From Phaeosaccion multiseriatum (taxonomy: Eukaryota > Ochrophyta, other classes): a DNA stretch of 64,000 nt. The notes below the pieces were generated by a model. The model searched no databases. It worked only from the letters and a program-made list of their open reading frames with translations, and was not told where the DNA came from. Below, piece after piece: positions 1 through 12,100 of the stretch (its first letter is position 1; each line of letters starts with the position of its first letter). A program made the position numbers and the translations under genes. Location: NCBI GenBank assembly GCA_965112735.1, contig OZ218953.1, forward strand, positions 3,844,001 to 3,908,000, read 5' to 3'.

Positions 1-1
1 C

Positions 2-349
2 AAGACACCCAACAAGCAGTCGCAGGATCAGACGGAGAGAGCACGGACACCGAATAGGAAAGCAAGTCCTGCCAAAGGGCAGCAGTTTTCACAACAGAAT
101 GGCAAAGGTGCCAAACAGCAGCAGCAGGCTTTTGCCTATTCAGCCTTCCAAAACTCTCCTGATCCCAAGTGCCTACCCATGCCTCCTTTTTTTAGTGACG
201 ATGAGGAGGAGGAGGAAGAGAAAAAGGTCGCATCGCCTACACAAACCCCACGTTCCACACCTGCAACAGCATCACCAATAGGAGGGGCACGAGGACTGAC
301 GGAGCATCAACTTCAGAGCGAGAGGCTCAAGAGGACACTGGGAATCTGA
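2..349 (+). CDS. PNRC/Edc1-like decapping-activator protein, C-terminal part
   Basis: This is an open frame entering from the window's left edge (frame 2) and ending at TGA 347-349, so only the last 115 codons are visible. The chain is low-complexity and rich in Gln, Lys and Ser. At 131-190 it carries a PNRC-type motif (FA-x2-AF followed by SPDPKCLPMPPF) and then an acidic run. In yeast Edc1/Edc2 and animal PNRC proteins this proline-rich LPxP element binds the EVH1 domain of Dcp1 and stimulates mRNA decapping in the cytoplasm. The motif is seen; the role is inferred from the family. The start and any upstream exons lie outside the window. It is convergent with the small minus-strand gene at 1517-1948. 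Confidence 0.6.
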   Translation, partial: KTPNKQSQDQTERARTPNRKASPAKGQQFSQQNGKGAKQQQQAFAYSAFQNSPDPKCLPMPPFFSDDEEEEEEKKVASPTQTPRSTPATASPIGGARGLTEHQLQSERLKRTLGI

Positions 350-1025
350 AGACCTAAGGCCGACATGAGGGCTTGACTCCGGCAGGCCCGAACACTACTG
401 CTGCCCGTGACTTCTCCCCCCTCTTGTGCAGCAGGATCCCTTCCACTGCACCAGCAGAAAGCAGCGGCGGCAGCAGGAGGAGTGTGAACAGCGGCAGCAG
501 CAGCGGCAGCAGCAGAAGTGCGAAAGGACTACCACCACCACCAGCACCAGCAGCAGGAGAGAGAGAAGCCCTAGCTTTCAGCCCAGCTAAACTGGGTCAG
601 ACGCAGAGTGCGAGCATTAGCGGGAAAGCTTACGGTCTCCTACCTCCAGCTTTCCCCCATACTCTAGTGCGACGCTTAGAGGTAAAACTCGGCTGGCATA
701 TAGCTGCTGCTCACCAGAGCGAGAACCCAAGCACCTGCTGCATTGAGTGCCAATGTGGCATTCCCCCCTATGCGCAACGCAGGGCCTCAAATACACACAA
801 CCGTTGATGTAGTAGAGTGTTTTTTTTTTCTTTTTCTTCCACACCCTTCCTGGACTGCAATCGGCAAGCGCCCCGTCAACTCGCGGTTCCTCGGTGCCAA
901 TCGTCCTTTCATCCCCGAGAACATTCCCTTTCAAGCCAATCTGGTTGTAAACCTTACGACCGGACTGGTATAGCCTCTCACCCGCTCGTCCGCGGAGGTC
1001 TCGTGTCCCTAGACGCGAACGGAGC

Positions 1026-1091
<66 letters not shown>

Positions 1092-1516
1092 CATATGTAT
1101 AATATATATATATTATATATTATATCTTATATATATAATTTTTATATATATAATATATATATAATATATATATATAAAAAATTATATATATATTATATAT
1201 ATATATCATAGGGCCACCCGTCGTGCTCTCTACCTCAGAAAAAGACGGGCCATACACCCTCTAGCGGCTTCAGGCGTCGCGTGTGTGCGTCTCCTCAGCG
1301 CGGCGGACCGCGGGTGCGGGAGTCAAGAGCGTCGGGTGTAGGAACGTCGCGCCCTATTCTCTCTCGTCCTACCTGACCAGCGCTTGCCCAGCGAGGGGAA
1401 TGCTGCTCGTCCAACGACCAGTCTACGGGCGCAGATGCCTCTTCCCCTTGTCCCTTCAAAATTGCGGCAGAGCTGGATCTGGAACTTCGTCTCAGTCTCT
1501 TGCTGGTTACCTCTAT
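350..1516. other. Intergenic / 3' UTR region without a supported gene
   Basis: No supported coding exon was found between the two convergent genes. At 459-560 there is an AGC/CAG-rich stretch, probably 3' UTR of the upstream gene. A long TA microsatellite occupies the middle. The rest (1209-1516) holds only short open frames without splice support. Confidence 0.5.
1027..1208. repeat. TA dinucleotide microsatellite with degenerate AT flank
   Basis: An almost pure TA run at 1027-1086 continues into imperfect TATA/ATAT sequence to about 1208. It is the only strongly AT-rich block in an otherwise GC-rich window and is self-complementary, so it can extrude as a hairpin. Confidence 0.95.
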
Positions 1517-1948
1517 TCAAAGTCCATGCTTGTCGCAGAAGTCTTCCTCGTCCGTACTCAGTGCCTTTCTGAAGAAGAGCGGCTGGTCGGGATGCTTGGA
1601 GCTGCGTACTGAGAAGGCAAACTCGAATCCTGCCCCTGCCCAGCCCTCACGAACGCCTCGCTCACTCACGTTCTCTCCTTTGTGCCTGTTGCAAACGGGG
1701 GAACGAAAATGTAACAAACAACTTAGATCAGTGGGTCCCGGGAATTGCACTGGGCACTTCGCTCAGAAGAAGCGCAGGTCGTGTGGAGCAGCATGGATGA
1801 TATGATTGGGTACTCACGGGGTTTTGGCTGAGAGATTCGCCTGGCCCAGCTGCAGGTCCAGAGCCTCCCGAGACGCCGCACCCTTCTTACTCTTTGTACT
1901 GGCCTTTGTGCTCGCCCGTGAAGGGGTCTTGGGTGTCTTAGGGTCCAT
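1517..1948 (-). CDS. Small two-exon hypothetical protein
   Basis: The model joins 1948-1818 (donor GTGAGTACCC) to 1685-1517 (acceptor after TTTGCAACAG) for 99 residues; the junction keeps frame and the stop follows directly. The N-terminus is basic and Thr/Ser/Lys-rich (it begins MDPKTPKTPSRAS), and the C-terminal half is mixed charge and ends in DEEDFCDKHGL. I do not recognise a family. The start lies 290 nt from the divergent LRR gene, which suggests a shared promoter region. The second exon is less certain than the first, because an alternative acceptor lies inside it. Confidence 0.4.
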
Positions 1949-2238
1949 GACGACGCTGTGAAGCTCTTCAGCTCATAGAATAAACCAGCTTCCCAGCGCC
2001 GGGTAATAGGGATGGGGAAGGGGAAAGTTGGAGAATTGTAGTTTCAGCTCGGCCGATCCGTAACTGTGAATCGAGATGATAGAAAAAAAGAGAAGAAGAA
2101 GATGATATAAAATGAAAATGAATGTAAATGAAGGGGCATGTGGAAGGGTGTTACAGTTTTGGTCACAGCAATATGAATGACCCCCGAAGAAAGCAACGAT
2201 AGCGTTGGAGAAGGAAAGAGAGAGAGAGCCCACCAAGA

Positions 2239-5221
2239 ATGGAGCTCACAGGGGCGCTCGAGGAGTTTTGGCGCCTCGTCAGGGAGGAGATCCTATCGAG
2301 ACCTCTGCCGCGGCCGGGGAACCCTCCTTTGGTGGAGGTGGAGAAACTCAGCGTGCTCAGGCGTAGATTTAGGGGCGAGCTTGAGGTGAGCAATTTCCTC
2401 GACCCCGTGAGACCTGAGGCTCTGTACGGCAAAAACGCCGTTCTGCAAGAGACGAAAGCGCTTCGATGTGATGCTAGGGACTTCGAGCGGCGACTCGATC
2501 AGCTGCAGGCGCAAGAGGAGTGCGAACGGAGAAGGAAGGAAAGAGAGGAGGAGAGAAGAGAGTCGGAGGAGGCAAGTGGCCAGCCGCTTCGCTCTCGCGC
2601 TCACCTTCGTCGAGCATCGACATCAGTGGCAAGAAATACTGGTGGTGAGGGGTCACTGCTCAGAGAACGTGCAGCGGAGGGGGGAGGTGTTCCAAGAAGC
2701 GCCTATGATTGGAGCCCGGAAGCAGAGGAAGTGCTCCGCATTCCAGAGCACCTTCGCACCTTCGCGGCCATTCGGAATAGGATCAGGACTTTGAAGATTG
2801 GTAGGCCGAGGGTGTCCTTCATTGAGCCGAGGTGCGAAAAAGGATTAGCTATTCTTGTAAATGGCAGCCGAGAAGCATCTAAACCTGCCCCCTCCTCTCC
2901 ACTGCGGCCTGTTGCACCTCCATCAGATTCCAAACACTGACAAACCTGAGGCATCTGGAGTTTGTATCATGCCAGCTAGGCACACTGGAGCACCTGCCTG
3001 CTTCGCTGGAGAGGTGCGCTCTTGACAGTGGCAGCTTTCGATACCCGAAGGGGTGATGGTGTAAGTGAGTTGGTGCTTTCCTCACCCACTTCCTTCCCGC
3101 CTTTGTGCCTTCTTTCCACTGCTGCACTCAGCTTGGATGCTCCAGGCTGCCAAGTAAACACATTCAACATGGCCCCAGGCAGCCTCCCAAACCTTTGTCA
3201 CTTGGGGTTGGCTCACTGCTTCATTGAGGAGCCCGAGGTCCGGTGGATAGCGCAGGTACGTACGCGAGCACTGGAGACGATTGGGGTGAGAGCTGGTTTC
3301 CCTCTCCTTGAGGCACATGATCATTGTGCCCTCCTTCTCTCCTTCATGCTCATAACTACCCCGGCTCCTTTCTTACTCACGTCGCTGGGGCCACAGGCTT
3401 GTGAAGGCCTCAAGTCGCTCGACCTGGCCTTCAATCCGCTGGAGGCGTTGCCCACGGTCATCACGGCACTACGCCCCCTTGGTGCTCTACAGGTTCGCAA
3501 AGGGCCTTTCCAGCCTAGCTTCCTCTTCACCCCCCTCCTAGTGCCTATCGCTGACGTCTTTTTCATGCCACACCTTCAGACACTGTCGTTAGAGGGTGCT
3601 CCTGCCTCTCTCCTCCGGGTCTACCGCATGTCGCTCGCCCTGTGCCTCCCCAACGTCAAGACGTTGGATGGAGTGAAGCTAGAGCAAGCCGAGGAGAGTC
3701 GTCGCCCACACGAGACCCACTCGTCCACGTCGCGCCGGGAAGACGCGAGCGAGGGAGGGGATGGGGGCTACATGAAGCACATCTTTGTGCTTTGCAGGTT
3801 GGTGATCTGTGACATTCGTTTGACGTGTATGCAGCTCCTTGAGGGCGGGTCTGCCCATCAGCAACGAACATAAGCCTTCCTTCGCCGCAATCGTATGGTT
3901 TTTCTCCAGTCGAGTTTCAATTTTCTTTTACCTTCTCAAGCCCTCCCCTCTCCTTGCTTCCAACGAAACCCAGGGCTCTGACGAAGGAACGACACATGTT
4001 GTTGGAGAGGGGCCAATGGAGCCCTGAGCACATGGTCCTTCATCGTCCGGTGAGGCACCTCGCCGCTTCAGTTTCAACTCCCCCATCCCTCGTTCTTACC
4101 GCTTCTACTCCCCTCTCCATCGGCTTTTGCCTCCCCTCGCTCTCAGCCCACGCGCTACCCTCGCCTCGTGGACATCTCCTCCCTGGAGCTCGACAAACAG
4201 ACGCAGGCAGATGTGGTGGAGGTAGGGCTGTGCTGTACTGTTGGTCGCACGTACGGTCTGCCAATTCCTTCGAACGCTCTACATGTACTGCTCTTCTCCT
4301 GCCGTTACACACACCTCACTCAGGAGGGCCTCCGAGACATTCACGTGCTGCTCAGACTGGAGGTCGTGAGCGTTCGGCTCGAGCTCGATGAGAGATTGAA
4401 GGTCCCCGAGACGCCCAAGCCCAAGTCCACTGGCAAGCCGAGCATGAAGAGCCTTGTGGTACGTACGGGAGGGCAAGAAGAGGCGAGACGAGAACGGGGA
4501 AGCGCGCGTGTGTATAGTGTGCCCAAAGAGAGCACGTTGGTGTCGTGCGGTGCGCTCTCATGGGTAAACGAGTCTGACGCGAAAGAGCGTATGTATCCAT
4601 GCTTCCTCTCTGCCCTGCTGCGCTGTGGTGGACCCTTCCTCAGAAAAGGGGCGTGGTGCAGGAGAAGAATGCCCACATTCACCCGTCCTTAGAGCGCAAG
4701 GTGTGGGCGCTGGAGTACAGTCTCCCGGGGGGCGCGGCGAGGGATGCAGACAGATGCTTCAACCTCGCAGACGCCGCTTTTCCATCACCTGCCAAGCGTT
4801 TCGTGTGCCGTGAGGCACCCGGACAGCCTACCACGCTCCTCTTTACTCCCAATACCGAGGAGGCAAAGGCGGCAGGGGAGGAGGGAGGGACTCAAAGGGA
4901 GGCAGGTAACGAAGGCGTGTGTGGCGGCGTGCCGGACGAAAGTGCCATGGCGTGGAGCAGGCGAAGTGCGCCCTTTGTGAGTCCTAGAGGAGCGAATGTC
5001 GACTTTGGCCATCAGGACTGTTGTGAGGTTGCCTTGAGTCGGCTTGTGGTGGAGGACATGCTCCGCGAGCCGCTTTGGTGGCGCCTTGTCGAGTTCTCTG
5101 CTCTTTCGCCCCCCCCCGCCCAGGTTGGTTTCCCGCAGGCGGAGCGAAGGGTGTTTGCTACGCCCTCTCTCTCTCTCGGCTCTCCTATGTCTTTCTCTCT
5201 CTCCTCTCTCTTTCTATTTCT

Positions 5222-5271
<50 letters not shown>

Positions 5272-5279
5272 TCTTTCTT

Positions 5280-5310
<31 letters not shown>

Positions 5311-6473
5311 GGGTATGCACTAACCTAACCCTTTCCAGACCGCCAACAAAGGGAAGAGAAAGTCGTCAGCGCGACCGGAGAGCGACCCACCAGAAGCCGA
5401 CGCTGACATGCCGGGGAGGGTGATTGCGCAAGGGTAAGTCAACAAACGATAGGACCTGCTCACCGCCTGAGTGCCGGCTGGAGTGCAAAGTGCAAGTTCT
5501 CCACTGCTTCGAACTCCTACTTACATGCAGTTGTTTTCGCGTCGCTTGTGCTGCAAACGCAGCTCCTTTTCGGTGCGTGAGCTTGTTCGCGACCTGTCGC
5601 TGTCTCGGGAGGGCCGTGCGCTGGAGAAGACCTGCCCCTTCACCCTCGTCCTTCCCGACTCGATGGCCGACGTTGTCATGGCGTCGGCACCAGGCGCAGG
5701 GCCGATACAGCCCCTGAAGCTGTCGGGCAGCATCAGCTTCAAGGTGAGGGGAGGGGAGGGGAAGTGGAGGGGAGAGGAGGGGAGGGGAAGTGGAGGGGAG
5801 AGGAGGGGAGGGGAGGAGAGGAGAGGGGAGGGGAGGAGAGGAAGGGGAGGGGAAGGGGAGGGGAAGGGGACGGGAGGGGAGGGGATGGGAGGGGAAGTGG
5901 AGGGGAGAGGAGGGGAGGGGAGGAGAGGAGAGGGGAGGGGAGGAGAGGAGAGGGGAGGGGAGGGGAGGGGAGGGGAAGGGGAGGGGAGGGGAGGGGAGGG
6001 GAGGGGAGGGGAAGGGAGGGGAGGGGAGGGGAGGGGAAGGGAAGGGGAGGGGAGGGGGAGGGAAGGGGAGGGGAGGGGGAGGGAAGGGGAGGGGAGGGGA
6101 GGGGAGGGGAGGGGAGGGGAGGGGAGGGAGCGGGGAGGAGGGGAAGGAGGGCGAGGGTAGGGGGGCGGAGAGGAACACGGCGGAGGAGAAGGAGGGCGAG
6201 GGGAGGGAAGTGGCGCTTACTGGACATGGGAACCCCTTTTTTTAGCCCCAGCAGGACACTACAAGACTTCGCCCCTGTGACAGACCAACACGATCTCCCC
6301 CCCCGCTGTCTTGCTGCCGTGCCTTGCTGCTGTATCTTCCAGACGAGCCTCAACCATTAAGTAGGCCAGGAGACGCCTGCTGTTCCGGCCAGGAGAGGAG
6401 AGAGGAGCCTCTAAGCGAACTTTCCTCTCTCGCAAAGAAAACGCCTCTCAAGAACATATCATTGGGTGGATGA
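2239..6473 (+). CDS. LRRC43-like leucine-rich-repeat protein
   Basis: Twelve exons (2239-2831, 2927-3013, 3132-3255, 3397-3492, 3580-3797, 3974-4049, 4147-4221, 4324-4458, 4644-5123, 5339-5433, 5563-5743, 6246-6473) give 795 residues with every phase matching. Residues 1-197 include a charged Glu/Arg helix. Residues 198-340 are leucine-rich repeats ([43 protein letters not shown]) closed by an LRR cap ([10 protein letters not shown]). The order of repeats and the cap resemble animal LRRC43, known from ciliated tissues. The C-terminal half is not recognised. Introns carry a CT run (5168-5311) and a GGGGA minisatellite. An earlier in-frame-unrelated ATG at 2177 was not used. The last exon is the weakest: an alternative acceptor would end the protein at 6360. 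Confidence 0.65.
5168..5311. repeat. CT-rich microsatellite in LRR gene intron
   Basis: CT and CTTT units fill most of the intron between 5124 and 5338. On the sense strand they merge with the polypyrimidine tract before the acceptor at 5337-5338. Confidence 0.9.
5744..6165. repeat. GGGGA/GGGGAGG minisatellite in LRR gene intron
   Basis: About 420 nt of nearly unbroken GGGGA pentamers with AAGTGG and GAGA variants starts at the donor of the last intron (5744). The purine strand is the sense strand, so the pre-mRNA carries a long G-run array able to form G-quadruplexes. Open frames inside it on both strands are repeat artefacts. Confidence 0.95.
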
Positions 6474-7305
6474 ATTGATGGCGGCCGCCGAGAGAACGAA
6501 AGGAAAAGGAAGGTTGAAATGGATGTACATTGAAAGTTTTAAAAATTGGGTCATCTGCTTAGAGATGGGCACATCAAAGGAAAGAGCCTGTCGCCAAGGC
6601 TCTACGAATACATACGTTATCTTTATACAAGTGGAAAAGTGTGCGCCCCTATTACGGCGGCGCACGTGCATAATTTTTGCAGCGTTCGGAAAGTAACGGC
6701 TGCATGCCAGTGCAGTGCGGAACTGGTACCCTCTACCCATAACATAGCAGCGTTCGGACATACATGAAGCTGCTTACCAGTGCATGAACTAATACTTGTA
6801 CCCTCCACCCCCCCTGTACGATACTATAAAGAGATTCGAAAGAAACCTCGTAAAAGAACTCCCAACAAGTAGTGATGCCAAATGGCATTGCAAGATATAT
6901 AATTTGCAGAGTGCAGTAAATAAACCCCCCCCCCCTCAACATGTAGTAGTAGCAGTACACACGCGTGCGTGCCCCAGCACGGCGCGAGATATCAGAAATT
7001 GTGGTTGCGTAGTATATGCAGACAAATAAATATACAAATCAACACAGGCAATCAATAGCAGCGTTGCCTTTATACTTCCCCCCCCGAGTCCCTTACAGTG
7101 TGGTCCGGGGTTGATCTTTCCCTCTCTAAATATCCAAGTACTTACAAAACGTGAGAAATTACAGGATGAGATGAACAGTAGCAGAGAGCAGCGCCAAGGA
7201 CGCAAATGGCAGCGGCCAAGAGGCATCCCCAGCGCTGCTGCCGACGTTGATGGCCCATGCCAGTCTCCTCTGCTCCATTCCTCACGCCTCCGCAGGCGCC
7301 GTCAC
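6474..7305. other. Spacer without a supported gene
   Basis: No exon is supported here. The stretch is more AT-rich than its neighbours, has a poly-C run at about 6927 and poly-C at about 7079, and contains the 68-nt repeat listed separately. Confidence 0.5.
6679..6810. repeat. Degenerate 68-nt tandem duplication
   Basis: Two copies start at 6679 and 6747. They share GCAGCGTTCGGA, a middle block (CTGCATGCCAGTGCA versus CTGCTTACCAGTGCA) and the end TACCCTC-ACCC. Divergence between them indicates an old duplication of non-coding sequence. Confidence 0.7.
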
Positions 7306-7743
7306 TCACTGAGGGGCCTCGTCGGTAAAGCGAAAACCCTGCTGATGCCGTACCAGCGGGGCCACAGATCCACAGCCTCCCAGGCGCGAATTCAGGCTGC
7401 TGCAGTTGGCCACCCTCCGGTTGTTCCCGCTGCCGCTACCGCCGGAGACGCAGAGCAGCGCCTCCCTCTTCTCCTCCTCCATCACCCCCACCTGAGAGAA
7501 GAAGCTGTCCGAGTCGAGTATAGAGAGCAGCCCCTTCTCTGGTTTTGAATTGTGGTCACGCTTGGCCCGCTTCCGCACCGGCCAGACTTCCTTCGAGAGT
7601 CGCTGGAACTCCTCCTGCTGCTCCTCCTGCTGCTCCTGCTGCTGCTCCTCCACCACCCCCATCATCTTCTCAACCTCGGGCGGCACGAAGAACCCAAGCA
7701 GAGCCGCGCTGCACCGCGCCAGGTGCTCATCGTCCTCGCTCAT
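7306..7743 (-). CDS. Single-exon hypothetical protein with Gln/Glu-rich middle
   Basis: One uninterrupted frame of 145 residues begins MSEDDEHLARCSAALLGF. It has a Glu/Gln run (residues ~32-45), a basic patch (VRKRAKRDH, possible nuclear signal) and a Ser/Gly/Asn-rich tail. I do not recognise a family. It lies 303 nt beyond the end of the EF-hand gene on the same strand; that spacer (7744-8046) shows nothing else. It could instead be an exon of a larger gene, because a GT donor-like site follows the SFFSQ codons. Confidence 0.4.
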   Translation of the reverse strand: MSEDDEHLARCSAALLGFFVPPEVEKMMGVVEEQQQEQQEEQQEEFQRLSKEVWPVRKRAKRDHNSKPEKGLLSILDSDSFFSQVGVMEEEKREALLCVSGGSGSGNNRRVANCSSLNSRLGGCGSVAPLVRHQQGFRFTDEAPQ

Positions 7744-8046
7744 CCCCCCACCTCAAGAACTCAACTGCTTCAATATTTTTTTCTGTTTTCTGTGAAAGCG
7801 CTATGGAGGGAGCAAAGACCAGGGGGCAGAAGGTCCTTGATAACCTTTGTATATGTTGTACTGAGCCAGAGGATTGTGTGAAGGAGATGCCCCGGCGCAA
7901 CTTTTGCCTGGTAATTTTGCTGCTGGAAGAAGGAGCCAGTGGGTTCCGGGTTGACATATTCAAATAAATCCCACGTGAAACTTCCATTCAACTTCCTTCT
8001 CTTTTTTCTTTTTTCTCTGAACATTTCTGTAACGTGCGTTGTTTTT

Positions 8047-9114
8047 TTAATTTCGGTGAGGCCTTCCCCGGCCCCTCGCTCTGCCCCGCGGGGGCTGGCG
8101 GTAGTTCTCGACGCTGTCGTCGTCCCGTTCGCGGCCGCCGCGCCTGCCGCCCCCGAAGCCGAAGCAGCTTCCCGCGCCGTCGTCGTCCTCCGAATCGCTG
8201 CTGCCGGCACGCTCGTCGTGGTCGTCCTCCCCGCTCCAGCCACTCTTGGTTCTCCGCCTCGTCCGACTGCTGCCCCTCGCCCCGCCAACCGCTGCGGTCT
8301 TGGCACGTGCCCGAGCTCGGCCGTAGGGCAGAGGCTCACCGCACATTTGGCACTCCACGCAGAGCTCTCCATTGTCGAAGCTGCAGTTGGGACACTGCTG
8401 CTGCAGCTCTGCGGCGTTGGTATCGGGGTTGGGCGCGTTGCAAATCTCGCACAGTTGCTTCTTGCTGCTGTTCTCTGTGAAGAAGCATACGGCACACATC
8501 CAGGAGGTGGCGGAGCTGATGCTGCGCGCAAAGGCCAGGCTCCCCTTCTGACTCAGGGGAGTGTGCGCGCCCCACGCTCGCGCTCCTTGCGCCGACGGGG
8601 AGAGCGGCGACCTCATCCCCCCCCCCATGCGACCCGGACTGAGCAATCCGCCTTCCCCACGTGGGCTTAGCCCCCTCCGGGGACTCGTCACGGCTCCGAT
8701 ATCGTTCAGCTTGGGTACCGTCACTCGGGGAGGACCCCCGGTGCGCCTGGACCGAGCGCGGTCATCGTCGTAGTCGTCGGAGTCGCCGTTCGCTCCTCTC
8801 CAGGAGGAGGGGCGGTGCTCGCCTCGTCCGCCCAGCCTGCGGGGAGAGAAGGCCTGCGGCAGGAGAGAAGAGCTCGAGAAGGAGAGCAGGTCCTCGTAGC
8901 TGATGGAGTCCGGGTCTCCGAGCTGGGCGAAGCGCGTGTACAGGCCCTGCAGCTGGTGCTCCGTCAGCGGCAGCGACAGCTTCTTGGCTGCCTCTCTCAA
9001 GTCCGCTCGAGTCACAAAGCCGGTACGGCTCAGGTCGAACATCTTAGCGGAGGAGGAAGGAGGGAGGAGAGAGGGGGCAAGGGGGGGGGAGATTCAATTT
9101 TTTCAACACGGGGG

Positions 9115-9150
<36 letters not shown>

Positions 9151-12100
9151 ACACGCACCTCAAAGGCCGCTCTGGGCTCCACCCCGCTCCGGCGCAAGTC
9201 CTCGAAGCGGCGCTGAAGCTTGTCCGCCAGCGTCTCCATCTCTCGGCTGTCGAACATGACGCGCTGGCAGAACGACTGGTAGTCCACCCCATTGTCGCCA
9301 TACCGATCGAAAGCACGCACCACATGCTGCAGCTCGGGACTACTCAAGAACACTCCCAAGCCGTCCAGCACCGCAGCGAGGTCCTCGGCCGTTACCACTC
9401 CGCGGTGGCGCGGATCATGGTGTTCGAACTGCCTCGCCAGGCTAAAGGACGAGCCCCACTGCTGGGCCTTCTCCAGCACTCGCTGCCGCACGCGCGCACA
9501 CACCTCGTCCAGCAGCGGGTCACCCATTCCCCTCGTCCCCTGACCCAGCAGCCCCCCCCCTCCCCTACCCCCTATGCCCAAGTCCATCTGTGCGCTTGGC
9601 ATAGTGGCAGGAGGGGGCCATAGGGCTACACCGCCGCTGTACAAGCTCCGATGCGGTGGTCCTCCTGCGGACGGCCCGGCGAGGTGCTGTGGAGGAGGCG
9701 TGGCCAGGAGCAGGCGATACAGCTCCTCGTAGTCCACCATGTGATCGTCGCGGGACTTGAGTCCATCGGCGACCATCTGGGCCTCCTCGGTGGACAGGTC
9801 TGTGGCTCCCAGCATGCGCAGTGTATGTTGGTAGGCCTCCAAGCTCACCAGGCCCGACTGCGCCTCGTCGGAGAGCTGGAACAGTCCGTGGAACGTTCTC
9901 CCCCGGGCAGCGGCGGCGACAATGGCCGTCTGCAGCTTGTGCAGAAGAGGGGCAATGCTGTCCCCGCCGCCGCCCTTGCCTGCCCCCCTCCCAGCCTTGT
10001 CGGAGGGCTTGCCGATATCAAACACCATTCTCAGAAACTTTTTGTAGTCAATCTCCCCTCTGTTCCGCGGGTCAAGCTCCTCCACCAAGTCCGTCACCTT
10101 CTCCGGCGACAGCGTGCCCGTGACGCCCGCCTTGCGCAAGAAGTCAACAAAGCGCCGCTCCTTGACGAAGCCCCTCCCCTGCACGTCCTTGCTCTGAAAG
10201 AAGCGCTCCACATGCTTCTGTCTCGTCTCGGACGGGGCAAAGGCCCACAGTACTGCCGCCGTCTCCTGCATGATGGCGCTGAGTCCGAACAGCGCCGCCC
10301 CATCCGCCCCTTCCCCGAACAAGGCATCATCGTCATCATCGTCGTCGTCCAGCTCGTCGTCAGAGCTGTAAACGCCCCCGCGCCCGCCCCCCGACCTCGG
10401 GCTGGTGGCGTCCGCCAGCGTCCCGTGCAGTAGCAAGTCGCAAAACTCGCGATAGTCCAGCCCCTCCGACCCGTCCACGTCGCACGCGTTAAAGAGCATG
10501 CGAATGTCCCTGTCCCGGAGGGACGCGCCCACCCCCAAGGCTCGTAGCCCCGCCTTGAACTCCTGCGGGTTGATGACGCCGTCTCCGTTGAGGTCGAGCT
10601 TGCGAAACGCCCGCCCCATCTTGTACGAGTAGGTGGTGTGTCCCGTGGTGGGGTTGGTCGCCTTGACCTGACTCACTTGTCGAAATTCCTTCTGTAGCTG
10701 CGCAATCTTGGCGTTGACGCGCGGGTCCTCTGTGATCCCCATGCCGCCTCCCCCCCTTCCTGTGAGCAGCGTGAGCTTCCATGCCCTCTTGACGGCCGCG
10801 ACGATCTTGAGATAGTCCACCACCCGCCCGTTCGCTCCGGCATTGGCGATCTGCGGGGGCGTTACATCGGAGGGGAAGGACAGCAGGGGTCCCACAATTG
10901 GAATAAGGGGGGGGGGCGACCACAGAAGGAAATCAAAAAATCGCCAGAGGAGAAGGAGCAACAGCAAGCACTAGCAGTTGGTGATACTATCCAGCTGGGA
11001 GGAGAGAGGAGTCTCTCACCATGAAGGACGACAGGCCCCTCTCCAAGTCTCGCTCAGGCAAGCCCGGATCGAGTGCCGCCCTCCTCAGCGCAGTCACGGT
11101 CATGCCCAGGCTGAGGCTACCCTCCCTGGCGTGATCCAGAGCCTCAAAGGCAGAGAGCAGCCCGTTCTTGGCCCTCTCGAACCACGCCTTGCGCTGCTGC
11201 TGTGTAAGGCGCCGCTGCGGGGTCTGCTGGGGCTTGTTGTTATTGTTGTTGTTGCCCCGTCCACCGAAAAAGGGATCGTCCGCGAAAGGGCTGTTGCCGC
11301 GAGGGGAGCCCCACGCCCCCGGGGGTCCGCCGCCCCTACTCTTGGCCCCATTGCCGTACGCTGCCCCTCCCTCAAAGACTGTCTGGCAGCGCCGCAAGAT
11401 GCCGAGCACGACTTCGTCTCCCGAGCTCGACCCCGTCAGCTTCAGCCCATGGAACCGCGCCGAGTGGCGAGGACTGCCTCCTTCCCCCCGGGGGGATGAG
11501 CCCTGCCCCACGTCATTGCCTCCCCAGCTCTGGCCCAGCCGCAGCGGTGGCACCCCATGCCTTCCTCCTCCTCCTCCTCCTGCTGCCGTGGCCTTGAAGT
11601 TCATGCCGGTATTTCCGAAGCGTGTGCGGCTCTTCCATGTTCCCATGCCCCTCTCCTCCAGCAGCAAGGCTTCCTCCTCGTCCCCCCCGGGCACACTGTC
11701 CCACGTTTCCCTCGTGGCAAAGGCGATAAAGTCAGCGAGAGTGACCTCTCCCTTTCGCTGCGGATCGAAGCGATTGATGAGCTGTACTACTTGACCTTCC
11801 CGTAGGAGAGAGTCCACATTGAGGCGGTACAGCATCCGCCGGAAGTCATCGACATGAATGGCCCCGTTCCCCGCCTCGTCGAAGAGGCGGAACGGCCGCT
11901 CGTAGTCAATGCCCCCCGCGCCCCCCCCACCCCCCTCGCCGCCCTGCTTTCCCTCCTCCTCAATCATCTTGACCAGGTCCTCGCAAACGAGATTGAGTGC
12001 CTCTTCCGTGGTGCGGGCAATGTCCTCAAGCGTAATCTCGTCGTTGCCGTTGTCGCTCTCGAGCAAGCAACTCATGCAGGCTCCCTCCAAGAGGCGTTTG

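Noticed and set aside
1026-1208. TA tract as a replication origin or AT-rich island
   Set aside because: It is a simple dinucleotide microsatellite; nothing else supports an origin.
5471-6360. Long open frames of up to ~270 codons through the GGGGA array on both strands (Gly/Glu/Arg or Pro/Ser/Leu repeats)
   Set aside because: Pentamer repeats cannot create stops in several frames; the array lies in an intron bounded by good splice sites.
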